DNA of 64,000 nucleotides from Hyphomicrobium zavarzinii ATCC 27496 (GTDB taxonomy: Bacteria; Pseudomonadota; Alphaproteobacteria; Rhizobiales; Hyphomicrobiaceae): assembly GCF_000383415.1 (NCBI RefSeq), contig NZ_KB911257.1:162558-226557 (forward strand), written 5' to 3'. The notes beneath the pieces are model-generated. The model was not told the DNA's origin and did not search any database. It saw only the letters and a program-made list of their open reading frames with translations. The first letter of the stretch is position 1. Each line of letters opens with the position of its first letter. Shown piece by piece: positions 18,529 through 26,176 of this stretch. Position numbers and translations under genes: made by a program.

Positions 18529-19680
18529 TCATTCCGCAGCGCGGGCAGGTCCCACTTTGTAGCCGCGATCGAGATCGCGCGAAACGAGACGCATGACCTC
18601 AGCCGAAGCCTCGGCGATGATCGCTCTGTAGCCGGCGATCGACCGCGCGAACTGGTTGTAGATGATGACGGCCGGGATGGCGGCGACGAGGCCGATGGCC
18701 GTTGCGAGAAGCGCCTCCGCGATGCCGGGCGCGACGATCGCAAGGTTGGTCGTCTGCGCTTCGGAAATGCCGATGAAGCTGTTCATGATGCCCCAGACGG
18801 TGCCGAACAGGCCGACGAACGGCGAGGTGGAGCCGATGGTGGCTAGGACGCCCGTTCCCCTGTTCATGTCGCGCCCGGCCGCAGCGGCCAATCCGTCGAG
18901 ACGGGAGGATACGCGCTCCTTGATGCCGGCCTTGTCGGACACATCGGCCGAGAGCCGCAATTCGATGGCGGCGAGATCGATCAGCCCGGACACGATGCCT
19001 TTCCGGCCGCCCAGGCGCTGAGCAGCTTCCGCGAGGCTGTGGGAGGCGTTGATCTCGGAGAATGCCTGAATGAGGCGCCGCTTCGCCCAAGTCAGCTCGA
19101 TGGACTTGGCGAGCCACACCGTCCACGTCACGACGGAGGCGAAGGCGAGGCCGATCATCACCGCTTTGACGACGATGTCGGCCGACATGAACATGTTCCA
19201 GGGCGAGAGGTCGCGCGGCAGATGCGCCGCATCGGTCGACTTCGCGACCGGCGCTGCGCCGGGGGCTGCCGCGTCCGCTCCATGATCGGCGTGCGCGGGC
19301 TGAAGCGCCTCCGGCTGGCCCGGCTCCGGCGCAGCGAGGGGCGTTGCGGGCGGCACATCGGCTGGCGCGGGCGCGGCGGGCGCCGCAGCCGGTGTCGCAT
19401 CGGCGGGAGCGGAAGCAGATGAAGGTGCGGCCTCCACGGCGGGTGGCGTCGGCTGCGCTTCAGCGGGTGCCGCAGCCGGAGCCGCTGGAGCAGGAGCCTC
19501 GCTCGCCGCTGCGGGCGGCTGCGTGGCCGCGCCCTGTTCCTGGGCCGGGGCAGGCGCAAGCTCCTGAGCACTCAGGGGCGGGGCAACGGCGGATGCGATC
19601 AGAGCGACCACTGACAGAAGGCGGACGGTCTGGACTGCGCGATGGCGCCAAGCCGGCATTACGGTGGAATACATCATCAT
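18529..19680 (-). CDS. exbB: ExbB, motor protein with an Ala/Pro-rich periplasmic extension (system 1)
   Basis: 383-residue MotA/TolQ/ExbB-family protein. Residues about 15-40 form a signal/anchor ending in LSAQ, residues about 40-150 are an Ala/Pro/Glu low-complexity linker, and the ExbB core follows from about 155 with three membrane helices: the first in [20 protein letters not shown], then [20 protein letters not shown] and [19 protein letters not shown]. This long extension is typical of alphaproteobacterial ExbB. First gene of exbB-exbD-tonB. Several in-frame ATGs occur at the start, so the exact N-terminus is uncertain. Confidence 0.92.
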   Translation of the reverse strand: MMMYSTVMPAWRHRAVQTVRLLSVVALIASAVAPPLSAQELAPAPAQEQGAATQPPAAASEAPAPAAPAAAPAEAQPTPPAVEAAPSSASAPADATPAAAPAAPAPADVPPATPLAAPEPGQPEALQPAHADHGADAAAPGAAPVAKSTDAAHLPRDLSPWNMFMSADIVVKAVMIGLAFASVVTWTVWLAKSIELTWAKRRLIQAFSEINASHSLAEAAQRLGGRKGIVSGLIDLAAIELRLSADVSDKAGIKERVSSRLDGLAAAAGRDMNRGTGVLATIGSTSPFVGLFGTVWGIMNSFIGISEAQTTNLAIVAPGIAEALLATAIGLVAAIPAVIIYNQFARSIAGYRAIIAEASAEVMRLVSRDLDRGYKVGPARAAE

Positions 19681-19745
19681 GATTTCAGCGAACCCGCTCT
19701 TGCGCGTCTCTTGCGACGATCGATTTCCGGGACATAGATTAAACT

Positions 19746-19774
19746 ATACTAGGCTCGTCAATAATAAGTCGCAA
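19746..19774 (-). promoter_or_regulatory. Candidate promoter of the exbB-exbD-tonB operon (system 1)
   Basis: On the minus strand, TTGCGA (19774-19769) and TAGTAT (19751-19746) are separated by 17 bp, each matching 4 of 6 consensus bases, about 65 bp upstream of exbB. The local AT-rich patch stands out in the 489-bp region 19681-20169, which otherwise holds no gene. I saw no clean Fur, Irr or RirA box. Confidence 0.35.
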
Positions 19775-19908
19775 CGGCACACACAACAGCCGCTCCCGAG
19801 GCGTGCGCAATAGTGTCGCGTGCCCCTCCTTACAGGGCCGATGGACCGTTTTCGAGGGAGGATTATCCGTCACACGGCGGAAGTCTTTGCCAGATCTCAA
19901 GTGACCAT

Positions 19909-19938
19909 GCCGCCAAGTGCTGGGCCGCCAAGTGCTGG
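19909..19938. repeat. 15-bp perfect tandem duplication
   Basis: The 15-mer GCCGCCAAGTGCTGG occurs twice in direct succession (19909-19923 and 19924-19938) in the non-coding region upstream of the Crp/Fnr gene. Likely a slippage duplication; no function can be read from it. Confidence 0.6.
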
Positions 19939-20169
19939 CCCTCACATCGGCGGACGTCTGGACGGGGCGCAACCCGCCTCCCATTATGGTCGGCACGCTC
20001 CGTCACAACAAATTGTCCTGAAACGGATTTTGTTCGTTGCTCGCGGGTTTCCGGCGAGGTCCGCTACCCGCTTACACCGGGAACCTTCCTGCCCGTTAGG
20101 TATTCGACACTGAGACGGCAGGTCGCACGCCGTCCAGAGCACGCCGTCGAGACCTGAGCCGAACAACGC

Positions 20170-20889
20170 ATGACCGTGTTTTCCGACTGGCCCCAGAACA
20201 GACTCCTCTTGGCATTGCCGAGCCGCATTCGCGGACAGATTCTCCCGAGCCTCGAGCCGATCAAGTGCGAGCGCGAGCAGGTGCTGCTGGATGCGGATTG
20301 CATGCTCGACCACGTCTACTTTCCTGATAGCGGCGTGATCTCGGTGGTAGCGGTCTATCCGGACGGCGCGATCATCGAAATGGCCACCATCGGCCGGGAA
20401 GGCGCGACCGGATTCCAGGCCGTGTTCGGAGCCAAGACATCCTCTGCGCGGCTTCTCGTCCAGCTTCCGGGCACGGCCGCAAAAATGCCTCGCGCGGCGT
20501 TTCTGCATTCCATGGAGACCATCCCCGCCTTCCGCAGTCTGATGCAGTGCCACGTGCACGCCTTCCTCGAGCAGGTGATGATCTCCGCTGGCTGCAACGG
20601 CACGCACAATCTCACGCAACGGCTGGCGCGCTGGCTGCTGATGATGCGGGACCGGGCTGACGACGACACCATGCTGCTGACGCAGGATCTGCTGGCGGAA
20701 ATGCTCGGCGTGCAGCGCCCCTCGATCACAAATTGCATTCACACGCTGCAACGCGCGAAGCTGATCGACTGCGGACGCAAGCGGATCACCATCCTCGACC
20801 GGAACGGGCTCATTCGCGCCTCCTGCGAATGCTATGCGCTCACGCGCGCGCGCATTGCCCAGCATCTGCCAAAAACTTATCCGAATTAG
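20170..20889 (+). CDS. Crp/Fnr-family transcriptional regulator
   Basis: 239 residues: an N-terminal cyclic-nucleotide-binding-like beta-roll (about 20-130, with HVYFPDSGVISVVAVYPDGA) and a C-terminal helix-turn-helix (about 160-225, LLTQDLLAEMLGVQRPSITN). There is no N-terminal four-cysteine cluster, so it is not an oxygen-sensing FNR, and the ligand is unknown. It lies between two divergent TonB operons, which suggests but does not prove control of them. Many alphaproteobacteria carry several members of this subgroup, often as stress regulators. Confidence 0.88.
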   Translation: MTVFSDWPQNRLLLALPSRIRGQILPSLEPIKCEREQVLLDADCMLDHVYFPDSGVISVVAVYPDGAIIEMATIGREGATGFQAVFGAKTSSARLLVQLPGTAAKMPRAAFLHSMETIPAFRSLMQCHVHAFLEQVMISAGCNGTHNLTQRLARWLLMMRDRADDDTMLLTQDLLAEMLGVQRPSITNCIHTLQRAKLIDCGRKRITILDRNGLIRASCECYALTRARIAQHLPKTYPN

Positions 20890-20991
20890 GGCTGTTCGGT
20901 CATTTACATGACCGACACGGGAGGCGGGTTTCGGTCAGATACCCGACGCAACCTCTTTGCCTGCGCCAGCTCCATCCGCGAAAGCACGACC

Positions 20992-21234
20992 ATGCCCATC
21001 CGCAAACTGATCGACAGCGCCTCTTTCGCACCGGAAACGCTCGACGTGATCTATCGCGCGTTCGATCTGGCCTGGGCCGAGGTTGCACCGCGGTTCGGCA
21101 ACGATCCGACTGCAATCGAGTTCGCGCGCAATCGTCTTGCTCAGATCGTGCTGGCGCAGTCGCCCCCCGAGCCCACAGATCCACTGCCGATCAAGACCGC
21201 CGCCGTCGCGGCTTTCGTCTCGGCCCTTCCGTAG
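20992..21234 (+). CDS. Small conserved-looking hypothetical protein
   Basis: 80 residues beginning MPIRKLIDSASFAPETLDVI, mostly helical with FDLAWAEVAPRFG in the middle. The style matches short proteins of unknown function found next to Crp/Fnr genes in Hyphomicrobiales. An in-frame ATG at 20908 would add 28 residues that look non-conserved, so I prefer 20992, though neither has a strong ribosome-binding site. The 259 bp that follow, up to exbB, contain no gene I can support. Confidence 0.55.
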   Translation: MPIRKLIDSASFAPETLDVIYRAFDLAWAEVAPRFGNDPTAIEFARNRLAQIVLAQSPPEPTDPLPIKTAAVAAFVSALP

Positions 21235-21493
21235 AAGACCTAGACGGCGCTCGCGGCCGTTCGACGCCTCCCCCTCTTCGGTCTCACGCAGGATCGACGC
21301 GTCCGCTGCGGCCCCGCGCGTGGAAAGACATTTCAAACAGCGCCTTTGCCACCGGCGGCTCGCACGCAGTGTTGCGCGCGTTCGGCGCTTTACGTTGGTA
21401 GCCGGGTGCCTTGCCGAGGCGATATGTTGAGGCTAGAAGTAGGGAAAGATTGGACATACCAGATAATTTCGTTCCTTTGAGGGGTCTCCGGGC

Positions 21494-22738
21494 TTGCATA
21501 CAACCTATTCGGTGCTTCTGGGCCAACCCATATCCGCTGTCTCTCCGCGCTCCTTGCGGCCTCGCTCCGTGGCGCAGCTTTTCGCGGTGACGGCGCTGAT
21601 CTCTTACGGCGCGTTCGCCCTCGCCCCGGCGCACGCTCAGGATGCGGCCCCGCCCGCGCCGGCCGCTTCCACGGCGCCCGAGGGCGCGCCGCCCGTCCCT
21701 GCTCCGACCTCCGAAGCATCTCCTACCGCAGCGGCCCCTGCGGCGGACGCACCGCCGGCGCCGACGGCCACTCCGGAGCCGGCAGCCGCATCTCCGCAAG
21801 CTCCGGCGTCTGTTGAAGCGCCTGCATCCGCTGAAGCTCCGGCTGGGGCCGCCGCCGTGCCCGCGCCTCAGACGCCTTCGACCACCACGCCGGAGACGGC
21901 CGCGCCCTCACCGGCCGCCGCGCCGGAGAGCACCCCGCCGACGACCGAAGCTCGCGAGACTGCTGCCGGAGAGGCATCGCCCGCCGCCGCGCCCTCGCCG
22001 CAGTTCCCCTCGTCGGCTCTCCCCCACGACCTCTCGCCGTGGGGCATGTTCATGGCGGCGGACATCGTCGTCAAAGCGGTGATGATTGGCCTCGCCTTCG
22101 CATGTTTCGTGACGTGGACGGTGTGGCTTGCCAAGACGATCGAGATTTGGGCGGCAAAGGCCAAGCTCCGCCGGGCCATCGCCCACATCGGCCAAGCCGC
22201 GAGCCTCGGCGACGCCGCTCAGGCGTTTGCCAAGATCGGCGGCGCGGGCAGCGTTCTCGTCCGCGAGGCGGTCGAAGAGGTGGAGCGCTCCTCGCGGGTG
22301 CTCGATCAGATCGACGGCCATGGCGTCAAAGAGCGTGTGACATCACGTTTGTCGCGCGTGGAAGCCGCCGCGCATCGGCGCATGACGCTCGGCACCGGCG
22401 TGCTCGCTACCATCGGCTCCACCGCACCCTTCGTCGGCCTGTTCGGCACCGTCTGGGGCATCATGAACAGCTTCATCGGCATCTCGAAGTCGCAGACCAC
22501 CAACCTCGCGATCGTCGCGCCGGGTATCGCCGAAGCGCTTCTCGCAACGGCCATCGGCCTCGTCGCGGCGATCCCGGCCGTCATCATCTATAACGTGTTC
22601 GCTCGCTCGCTCGCCGGCTACAAGCTGCTGCTCCAGGATGCCTCCGCAGGCGTGGAGCGGCTGGTCAGCCACGAGCTCGATCAGCGCAAGCTCTGGAAAA
22701 CATCAAAGCCTGGAAAGACGGCGACGGCGGCGGAATAG
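21494..22738 (+). CDS. exbB: ExbB, motor protein with a long Ala/Pro-rich extension (system 2)
   Basis: 414-residue paralogue of the ExbB at 18529-19680. A signal-like segment ends in APAHAQ near residue 50, then comes an Ala/Pro/Glu linker of about 120 residues, then the ExbB core from about 175 ([20 protein letters not shown], then [20 protein letters not shown]). The core is nearly identical to system 1, while the linker differs. The start is a TTG at 21494 preceded by GAGGGG nine bases upstream; no ATG occurs before the core. First gene of a second exbB-exbD-tonB set. Confidence 0.9.
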   Translation: MHTTYSVLLGQPISAVSPRSLRPRSVAQLFAVTALISYGAFALAPAHAQDAAPPAPAASTAPEGAPPVPAPTSEASPTAAAPAADAPPAPTATPEPAAASPQAPASVEAPASAEAPAGAAAVPAPQTPSTTTPETAAPSPAAAPESTPPTTEARETAAGEASPAAAPSPQFPSSALPHDLSPWGMFMAADIVVKAVMIGLAFACFVTWTVWLAKTIEIWAAKAKLRRAIAHIGQAASLGDAAQAFAKIGGAGSVLVREAVEEVERSSRVLDQIDGHGVKERVTSRLSRVEAAAHRRMTLGTGVLATIGSTAPFVGLFGTVWGIMNSFIGISKSQTTNLAIVAPGIAEALLATAIGLVAAIPAVIIYNVFARSLAGYKLLLQDASAGVERLVSHELDQRKLWKTSKPGKTATAAE

Positions 22739-22831
22739 GCTCGGTCGCGAGCCTACGTTCCCGCGTCCGATGTCTCGTTCCCTGGATCGCGCTTCTCGCG
22801 CCCGCGCCCGAAAGCGTTTTTGGAGACTCCC

Positions 22832-23356
22832 ATGGCCGGCAGCCTGAACTCGCGTAGCGACAGTGACGATCTCGACGAGAACCACGAGATCAACGTCACG
22901 CCGTTCATCGATGTGATGCTGGTGCTGCTGATCATCTTCATGGTGGCGGCGCCGCTCTCGACGGTGGATGTTGCGGTGGATCTGCCAGCCTCCAACGCGC
23001 AACCCCAGCCCCGTCCCGCCGAGCCGATCTTCCTCACCGTAAAAAGCGATCTCACGCTCGCCTTCGGCAACGACACAGTGGGGCGCGATCAGCTCAAAGC
23101 CCGGCTCGACGAGAAGACGCACGGCAACACCGACGAGCGGGTGTTCGTGCGCGCGGACAAGTCGGTCGACTACGGCGATCTCATGGAAGTTCTCAATCTG
23201 CTGCGCACGACCGGCTATCTGAAAATCGGCCTCGTGGGGCTCGAGACGCTTCCTCCTGCGGGAGGTGTGGCTCCTGCGGGAGGTGTGGCTCCTCCGGGAG
23301 GCGTGGCTCCGGCCTCAGCGCCGCAGACGCCCTCTTCCGCGGCAGGAGGCCAATAG
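22832..23356 (+). CDS. exbD: ExbD (system 2)
   Basis: 174 residues from the ATG at 22832, which has GGAG eight bases upstream. The N-terminal membrane helix INVTPFIDVMLVLLIIFMVA is identical to that of system 1, followed by the periplasmic ExbD domain. The C-terminus is extended by a GGVAPA/GGVAPP repeat encoded by an 18-bp tandem repeat. It lies 93 bp after exbB and 2 bp before tonB. Confidence 0.92.
   Translation: MAGSLNSRSDSDDLDENHEINVTPFIDVMLVLLIIFMVAAPLSTVDVAVDLPASNAQPQPRPAEPIFLTVKSDLTLAFGNDTVGRDQLKARLDEKTHGNTDERVFVRADKSVDYGDLMEVLNLLRTTGYLKIGLVGLETLPPAGGVAPAGGVAPPGGVAPASAPQTPSSAAGGQ
23255..23308 (+). repeat. 18-bp tandem repeat in the exbD 3' end
   Basis: Three successive 18-bp units (23255-23272, 23273-23290, 23291-23308), the first two identical and the third with two substitutions, encode a Gly-Gly-Val-Ala-Pro-Ala-type hexapeptide repeat at the ExbD C-terminus. 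Such a repeat can change copy number by slippage without shifting the frame. Confidence 0.8.
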
Positions 23357-23358
23357 TC

Positions 23359-24219
23359 GTGTCCTCCGCCCGGTGGCTCCATCCGCAACGTGACGGCGAG
23401 TCGCTTCTGACATCGGCTTCCCGGTGGGCAGGGGCGGCACTCTGCGTTGCGGCCGTTCAGGGCGGATTGGTGTGGGCGGCGCTCAACTGGCCGCAGCCCA
23501 CCGAAAGCGCGGGTGAGCCTGCGGGCGCCATCATGATCGAGATCGCGCCGGTTCCGATCGCGCCCGACGTGCCGGCGCAAGAAGTGGCCGTAGGCCCGGA
23601 GCAGGCGCAGTCCGAGGAAAGCCAAGCGAACAAATCCGAGGAAAAGCCGGAGGAGGAAGTCGAGCCGGAGCCCGAGCCGCCCAAACCTCAACCGGAGCCC
23701 ATCGAAACGCCGAAAGTCGAGGAGCAACCGAAGGCCGAAGCGATCCTGCCGCAGCAGGTGGAGCAGCCGCCCGAGGAGAAGAAGCCGGACCCCGAGATCA
23801 AAGAGCCGGTCAAGGAAAAGAAGAGGATGCGCCGTCCGCCGCGCCAGCAGTCGGTCGCCTCGCAGGCTGCCGCACCGAAGCCGGTCGACAAGGCAGAGCG
23901 CGGCAAGACCAACGCAGCGCCTCGCGCCGGTACCTCGTCGTCGATGTCTGCTGCGACGTGGCGCGGGCGGCTCGTCGCCCATCTCAATCGCCACAAGCGC
24001 CATCCGGGCGGCAGTGCACGCGGCGTGTCCGCGATCACGTTCACGATCAGCCGCTCCGGAAACGTGACGGCGGTCAGCCTCGCGCGCTCGTCGGGCAATG
24101 CCGCTCTCGATCAGGCTGCGCTGTCTCTCGCACGGCGCGCGAGCCCGGTTCCGGCTCCGCCGGACAGTGTGCCGGGCGGCTCGATCACCATCTCGGTTCC
24201 CGTGCGTTTCACACGTTAG
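23359..24219 (+). CDS. tonB: TonB energy-transducing protein (system 2)
   Basis: 286 residues from a GTG at 23359 with AGGAGG nine bases upstream. An anchor helix lies near residues 22-45 (WAGAALCVAAVQGGLVWAAL). Next is a long Glu/Pro/Lys/Gln spacer (about 50-165) and a C-terminal TonB domain with HLNRHKRHPGGSARGVSAIT. The usual YP after KHKR is HP here, and the arginine-rich RNRRVQ loop of system 1 is missing, so the receptor-contact region differs between the two TonBs. Its stop overlaps that of the convergent oxidase gene. Confidence 0.9.
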   Translation: MSSARWLHPQRDGESLLTSASRWAGAALCVAAVQGGLVWAALNWPQPTESAGEPAGAIMIEIAPVPIAPDVPAQEVAVGPEQAQSEESQANKSEEKPEEEVEPEPEPPKPQPEPIETPKVEEQPKAEAILPQQVEQPPEEKKPDPEIKEPVKEKKRMRRPPRQQSVASQAAAPKPVDKAERGKTNAAPRAGTSSSMSAATWRGRLVAHLNRHKRHPGGSARGVSAITFTISRSGNVTAVSLARSSGNAALDQAALSLARRASPVPAPPDSVPGGSITISVPVRFTR

Positions 24220-25343
24220 CCTGCTTCGCTTGAATTCGCTCTCCAGGCCGTCGGCCAGAGCACATCCCGGTTGATGTCCGCGAGCGTGGCGCACCCGGTC
24301 AGCGCCATGGCGGCCTCGAATTCCGCCCGCAGGATGGTCATCAGATGTGCGACGCCGACAGGCCCCGCCACGGCCAGTGCATGCATGACCGGCTGGCCCA
24401 CCATCACCGCGCTCGCACCAAGCGCTAATGCCTTCAGCGCATCCGTTCCGCGCCGAATGCCTCCATCGAGGAGCAGGGGAACGCGGCCCTTCACACGCTC
24501 CGAAACAGCCTCCAGCGCATGGAGGCTCGCGGGCAGCGTATCGAGAGAGCGCCCGCCGTGGTTCGAAACCACGATGCCGTTCACGCCCGCTTCAATCGCG
24601 CGCTCGGCATCGGCGGGCGATACGATGCCCTTGAGAAGCAAGGGCAGCGCCGTCTCGCGGCGCAGCCAAGCGATATCGGCCCAGGTGGGGGCGCCGTCGA
24701 GCAGCCCCTTGAACACCGGGCTTTCGCCTGGACCTGCGCGGGAGGCCGGTTGCGGCAGGCCCTCGATATTCACCGGACGAACGTGAGGCGGCAGGCGAAA
24801 GCCCGCGCGCTGCTCATCGTTGCGCACGCCATTCACCGGCGCATCCACCGTGACCATGAGTGCGCGGTAGCCAGCCGCTTCGGCCCGGCGCACCAAGGCG
24901 AGCGTGTCTTCGCGACTTGCCTGCATGTAAAGCTGGAACCACAGGGTCGTGCCGGATTCCTTCGCGATCTCTTCGAGAGACGTGCCCGCAAGCGTGCTGA
25001 CCGTCATCCATGCCGACGCGGCCGAGGCGCCGAGCGCGGCGGCAAGCTCACCTTCGGGATGCACAAGCTTCTGATGGGCGACGGGCGCGAGAAGGATCGG
25101 ATAGGGAAGCGGTGCGCCGAACAGCGTGCTCTGGGTCGACGCCGCCCTCATGTCTGCGAGAACGCGGCCAACGAGCCTTCGCGTATCGAAGGCCTCGCGG
25201 TTCCAACGCTGCGTCAGGCCGTCGGCTCCCGCGCCAGCGACGTAGGCCCACACGTCGGCGGGCAGGCGTGCGCGGGCGTGGCGCTCGTAGTCGGCAGCCG
25301 ACACGCAATCGGCGGGGACGGGGCTGGTCGCGCCGCCAGTCAC
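24216..25343 (-). CDS. FMN-dependent alpha-hydroxyacid oxidase/dehydrogenase
   Basis: Oxidises an L-2-hydroxyacid (lactate, glycolate or a similar acid) to the 2-ketoacid with FMN. The 375 residues show the TIM-barrel family pattern: the YVAGAGADGLT segment near residue 35, LAPVAHQKLVHPEGE near 85, FQLYM with its active-site Tyr near 139, LLLKGIVSPADAERA with the flavin Lys, catalytic His in VSNHGGRSLD near 262, and LLDGGIRRGTDALKALALGA. The stop overlaps the convergent tonB stop by 4 bp. It is followed, in reading order, by nothing on its strand but preceded by the piuC-like gene 41 bp upstream. Confidence 0.88.
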   Translation of the reverse strand: MTGGATSPVPADCVSAADYERHARARLPADVWAYVAGAGADGLTQRWNREAFDTRRLVGRVLADMRAASTQSTLFGAPLPYPILLAPVAHQKLVHPEGELAAALGASAASAWMTVSTLAGTSLEEIAKESGTTLWFQLYMQASREDTLALVRRAEAAGYRALMVTVDAPVNGVRNDEQRAGFRLPPHVRPVNIEGLPQPASRAGPGESPVFKGLLDGAPTWADIAWLRRETALPLLLKGIVSPADAERAIEAGVNGIVVSNHGGRSLDTLPASLHALEAVSERVKGRVPLLLDGGIRRGTDALKALALGASAVMVGQPVMHALAVAGPVGVAHLMTILRAEFEAAMALTGCATLADINRDVLWPTAWRANSSEAG

Positions 25344-25383
25344 GCGGCACGCCCACTTTGCGCTTCGATACCGGAGAGCATCC

Positions 25384-26067
25384 TCATGTCTCCGACCACT
25401 GGCGGATGAGATTGTGGTAGTGCGCCGTCAGGCCGACCACCGCAGGGTCGTCATCCGGCAGCCGCTCCCGAATGCTCATGATGGACATGTCCAGATCGTA
25501 GAGCATGTGCCGCTTCCAGTCGTCCTTCACCATCGATTGCGTCCAGAAGAACGCGCCCCAGCGGCTGCCGCGCGTGACAGGTGTGACGCTGTGCATGCTG
25601 GTGGCGGGATAGACGACCATGTGACCGGCGGGCAGCTTCACGGAGTGGACGCCGTAGGTGTCGTGCACCACCAGCTCGCCGCCGTCGTAGTCTTCCGGCG
25701 GGGTGAGGAACAGGGTCGAGGACACATCCGTGCGCAAACGCTGGCCGGAGCCTGGCAGTGCGCGGATGGAGCCATCCACATGGGCACCGAATGTCATGCC
25801 CACGTCGTAGCGGTTGAACATCGGCGGGAGCACGCGAAGCGGCAAGGTGGCCGTGGTGAAGCGCGGATTGGCCGAAAGCGCGCGCAGGATGATCTGTCCC
25901 AGCTCCTGGGCCGCCGGCGACTCCAGGGGGACTTGAAGGTTGTGCTTCACCTTCGCGGCCTGATCTCCGGCCGTGGTCCGCCCATCCACCCACGACGTCG
26001 TCTCCAGCACCCGGCGAATGTGCGCCAGCTCATCGGGGCTCAGGACATCCGGAATGGTGACGAGCAT
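25384..26067 (-). CDS. piuC: PKHD-type Fe(II)/2-oxoglutarate hydroxylase, PiuC/YbiX family
   Basis: Non-haem iron dioxygenase of 227 residues. Iron ligands His96 and Asp98 are in AHVDGSIRA and the distal His159 in MHSVTPVTRGSRW, with the 2-oxoglutarate Arg nearby. I start at the ATG at 26067, which has AGGAG nine bases upstream, rather than the longer open frame to 26151. PiuC genes are typically next to a TonB-dependent catechol siderophore receptor, and here the receptor gene lies 109 bp upstream on the same strand. The true substrate of the family is still debated; a role in iron uptake is inferred from context. Confidence 0.9.
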   Translation of the reverse strand: MLVTIPDVLSPDELAHIRRVLETTSWVDGRTTAGDQAAKVKHNLQVPLESPAAQELGQIILRALSANPRFTTATLPLRVLPPMFNRYDVGMTFGAHVDGSIRALPGSGQRLRTDVSSTLFLTPPEDYDGGELVVHDTYGVHSVKLPAGHMVVYPATSMHSVTPVTRGSRWGAFFWTQSMVKDDWKRHMLYDLDMSIMSIRERLPDDDPAVVGLTAHYHNLIRQWSET

Positions 26068-26176
26068 GCTGACGGTCTCCTGAAGGCGTCTCAAACGCAG
26101 ATTGCCGGGCAAGCCCGGCAATCGCACGATCGGTGATTTCCAGGCGGGCAACGCGCCCGGCTGATTGATCCCGGCT

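Noticed and set aside
19813-20157. Short plus-strand frames upstream of the Crp/Fnr gene
   Set aside because: Arg/Pro-rich with no ribosome-binding site; they span the 15-bp tandem duplication and look non-coding.
20170-20889. The Crp/Fnr regulator as the protein binding the mauF and norC boxes
   Set aside because: It lacks the FNR cysteine cluster, is over 14 kb away and its recognition helix does not show the usual FNR/DNR pattern that I could rely on; a link would be guesswork.
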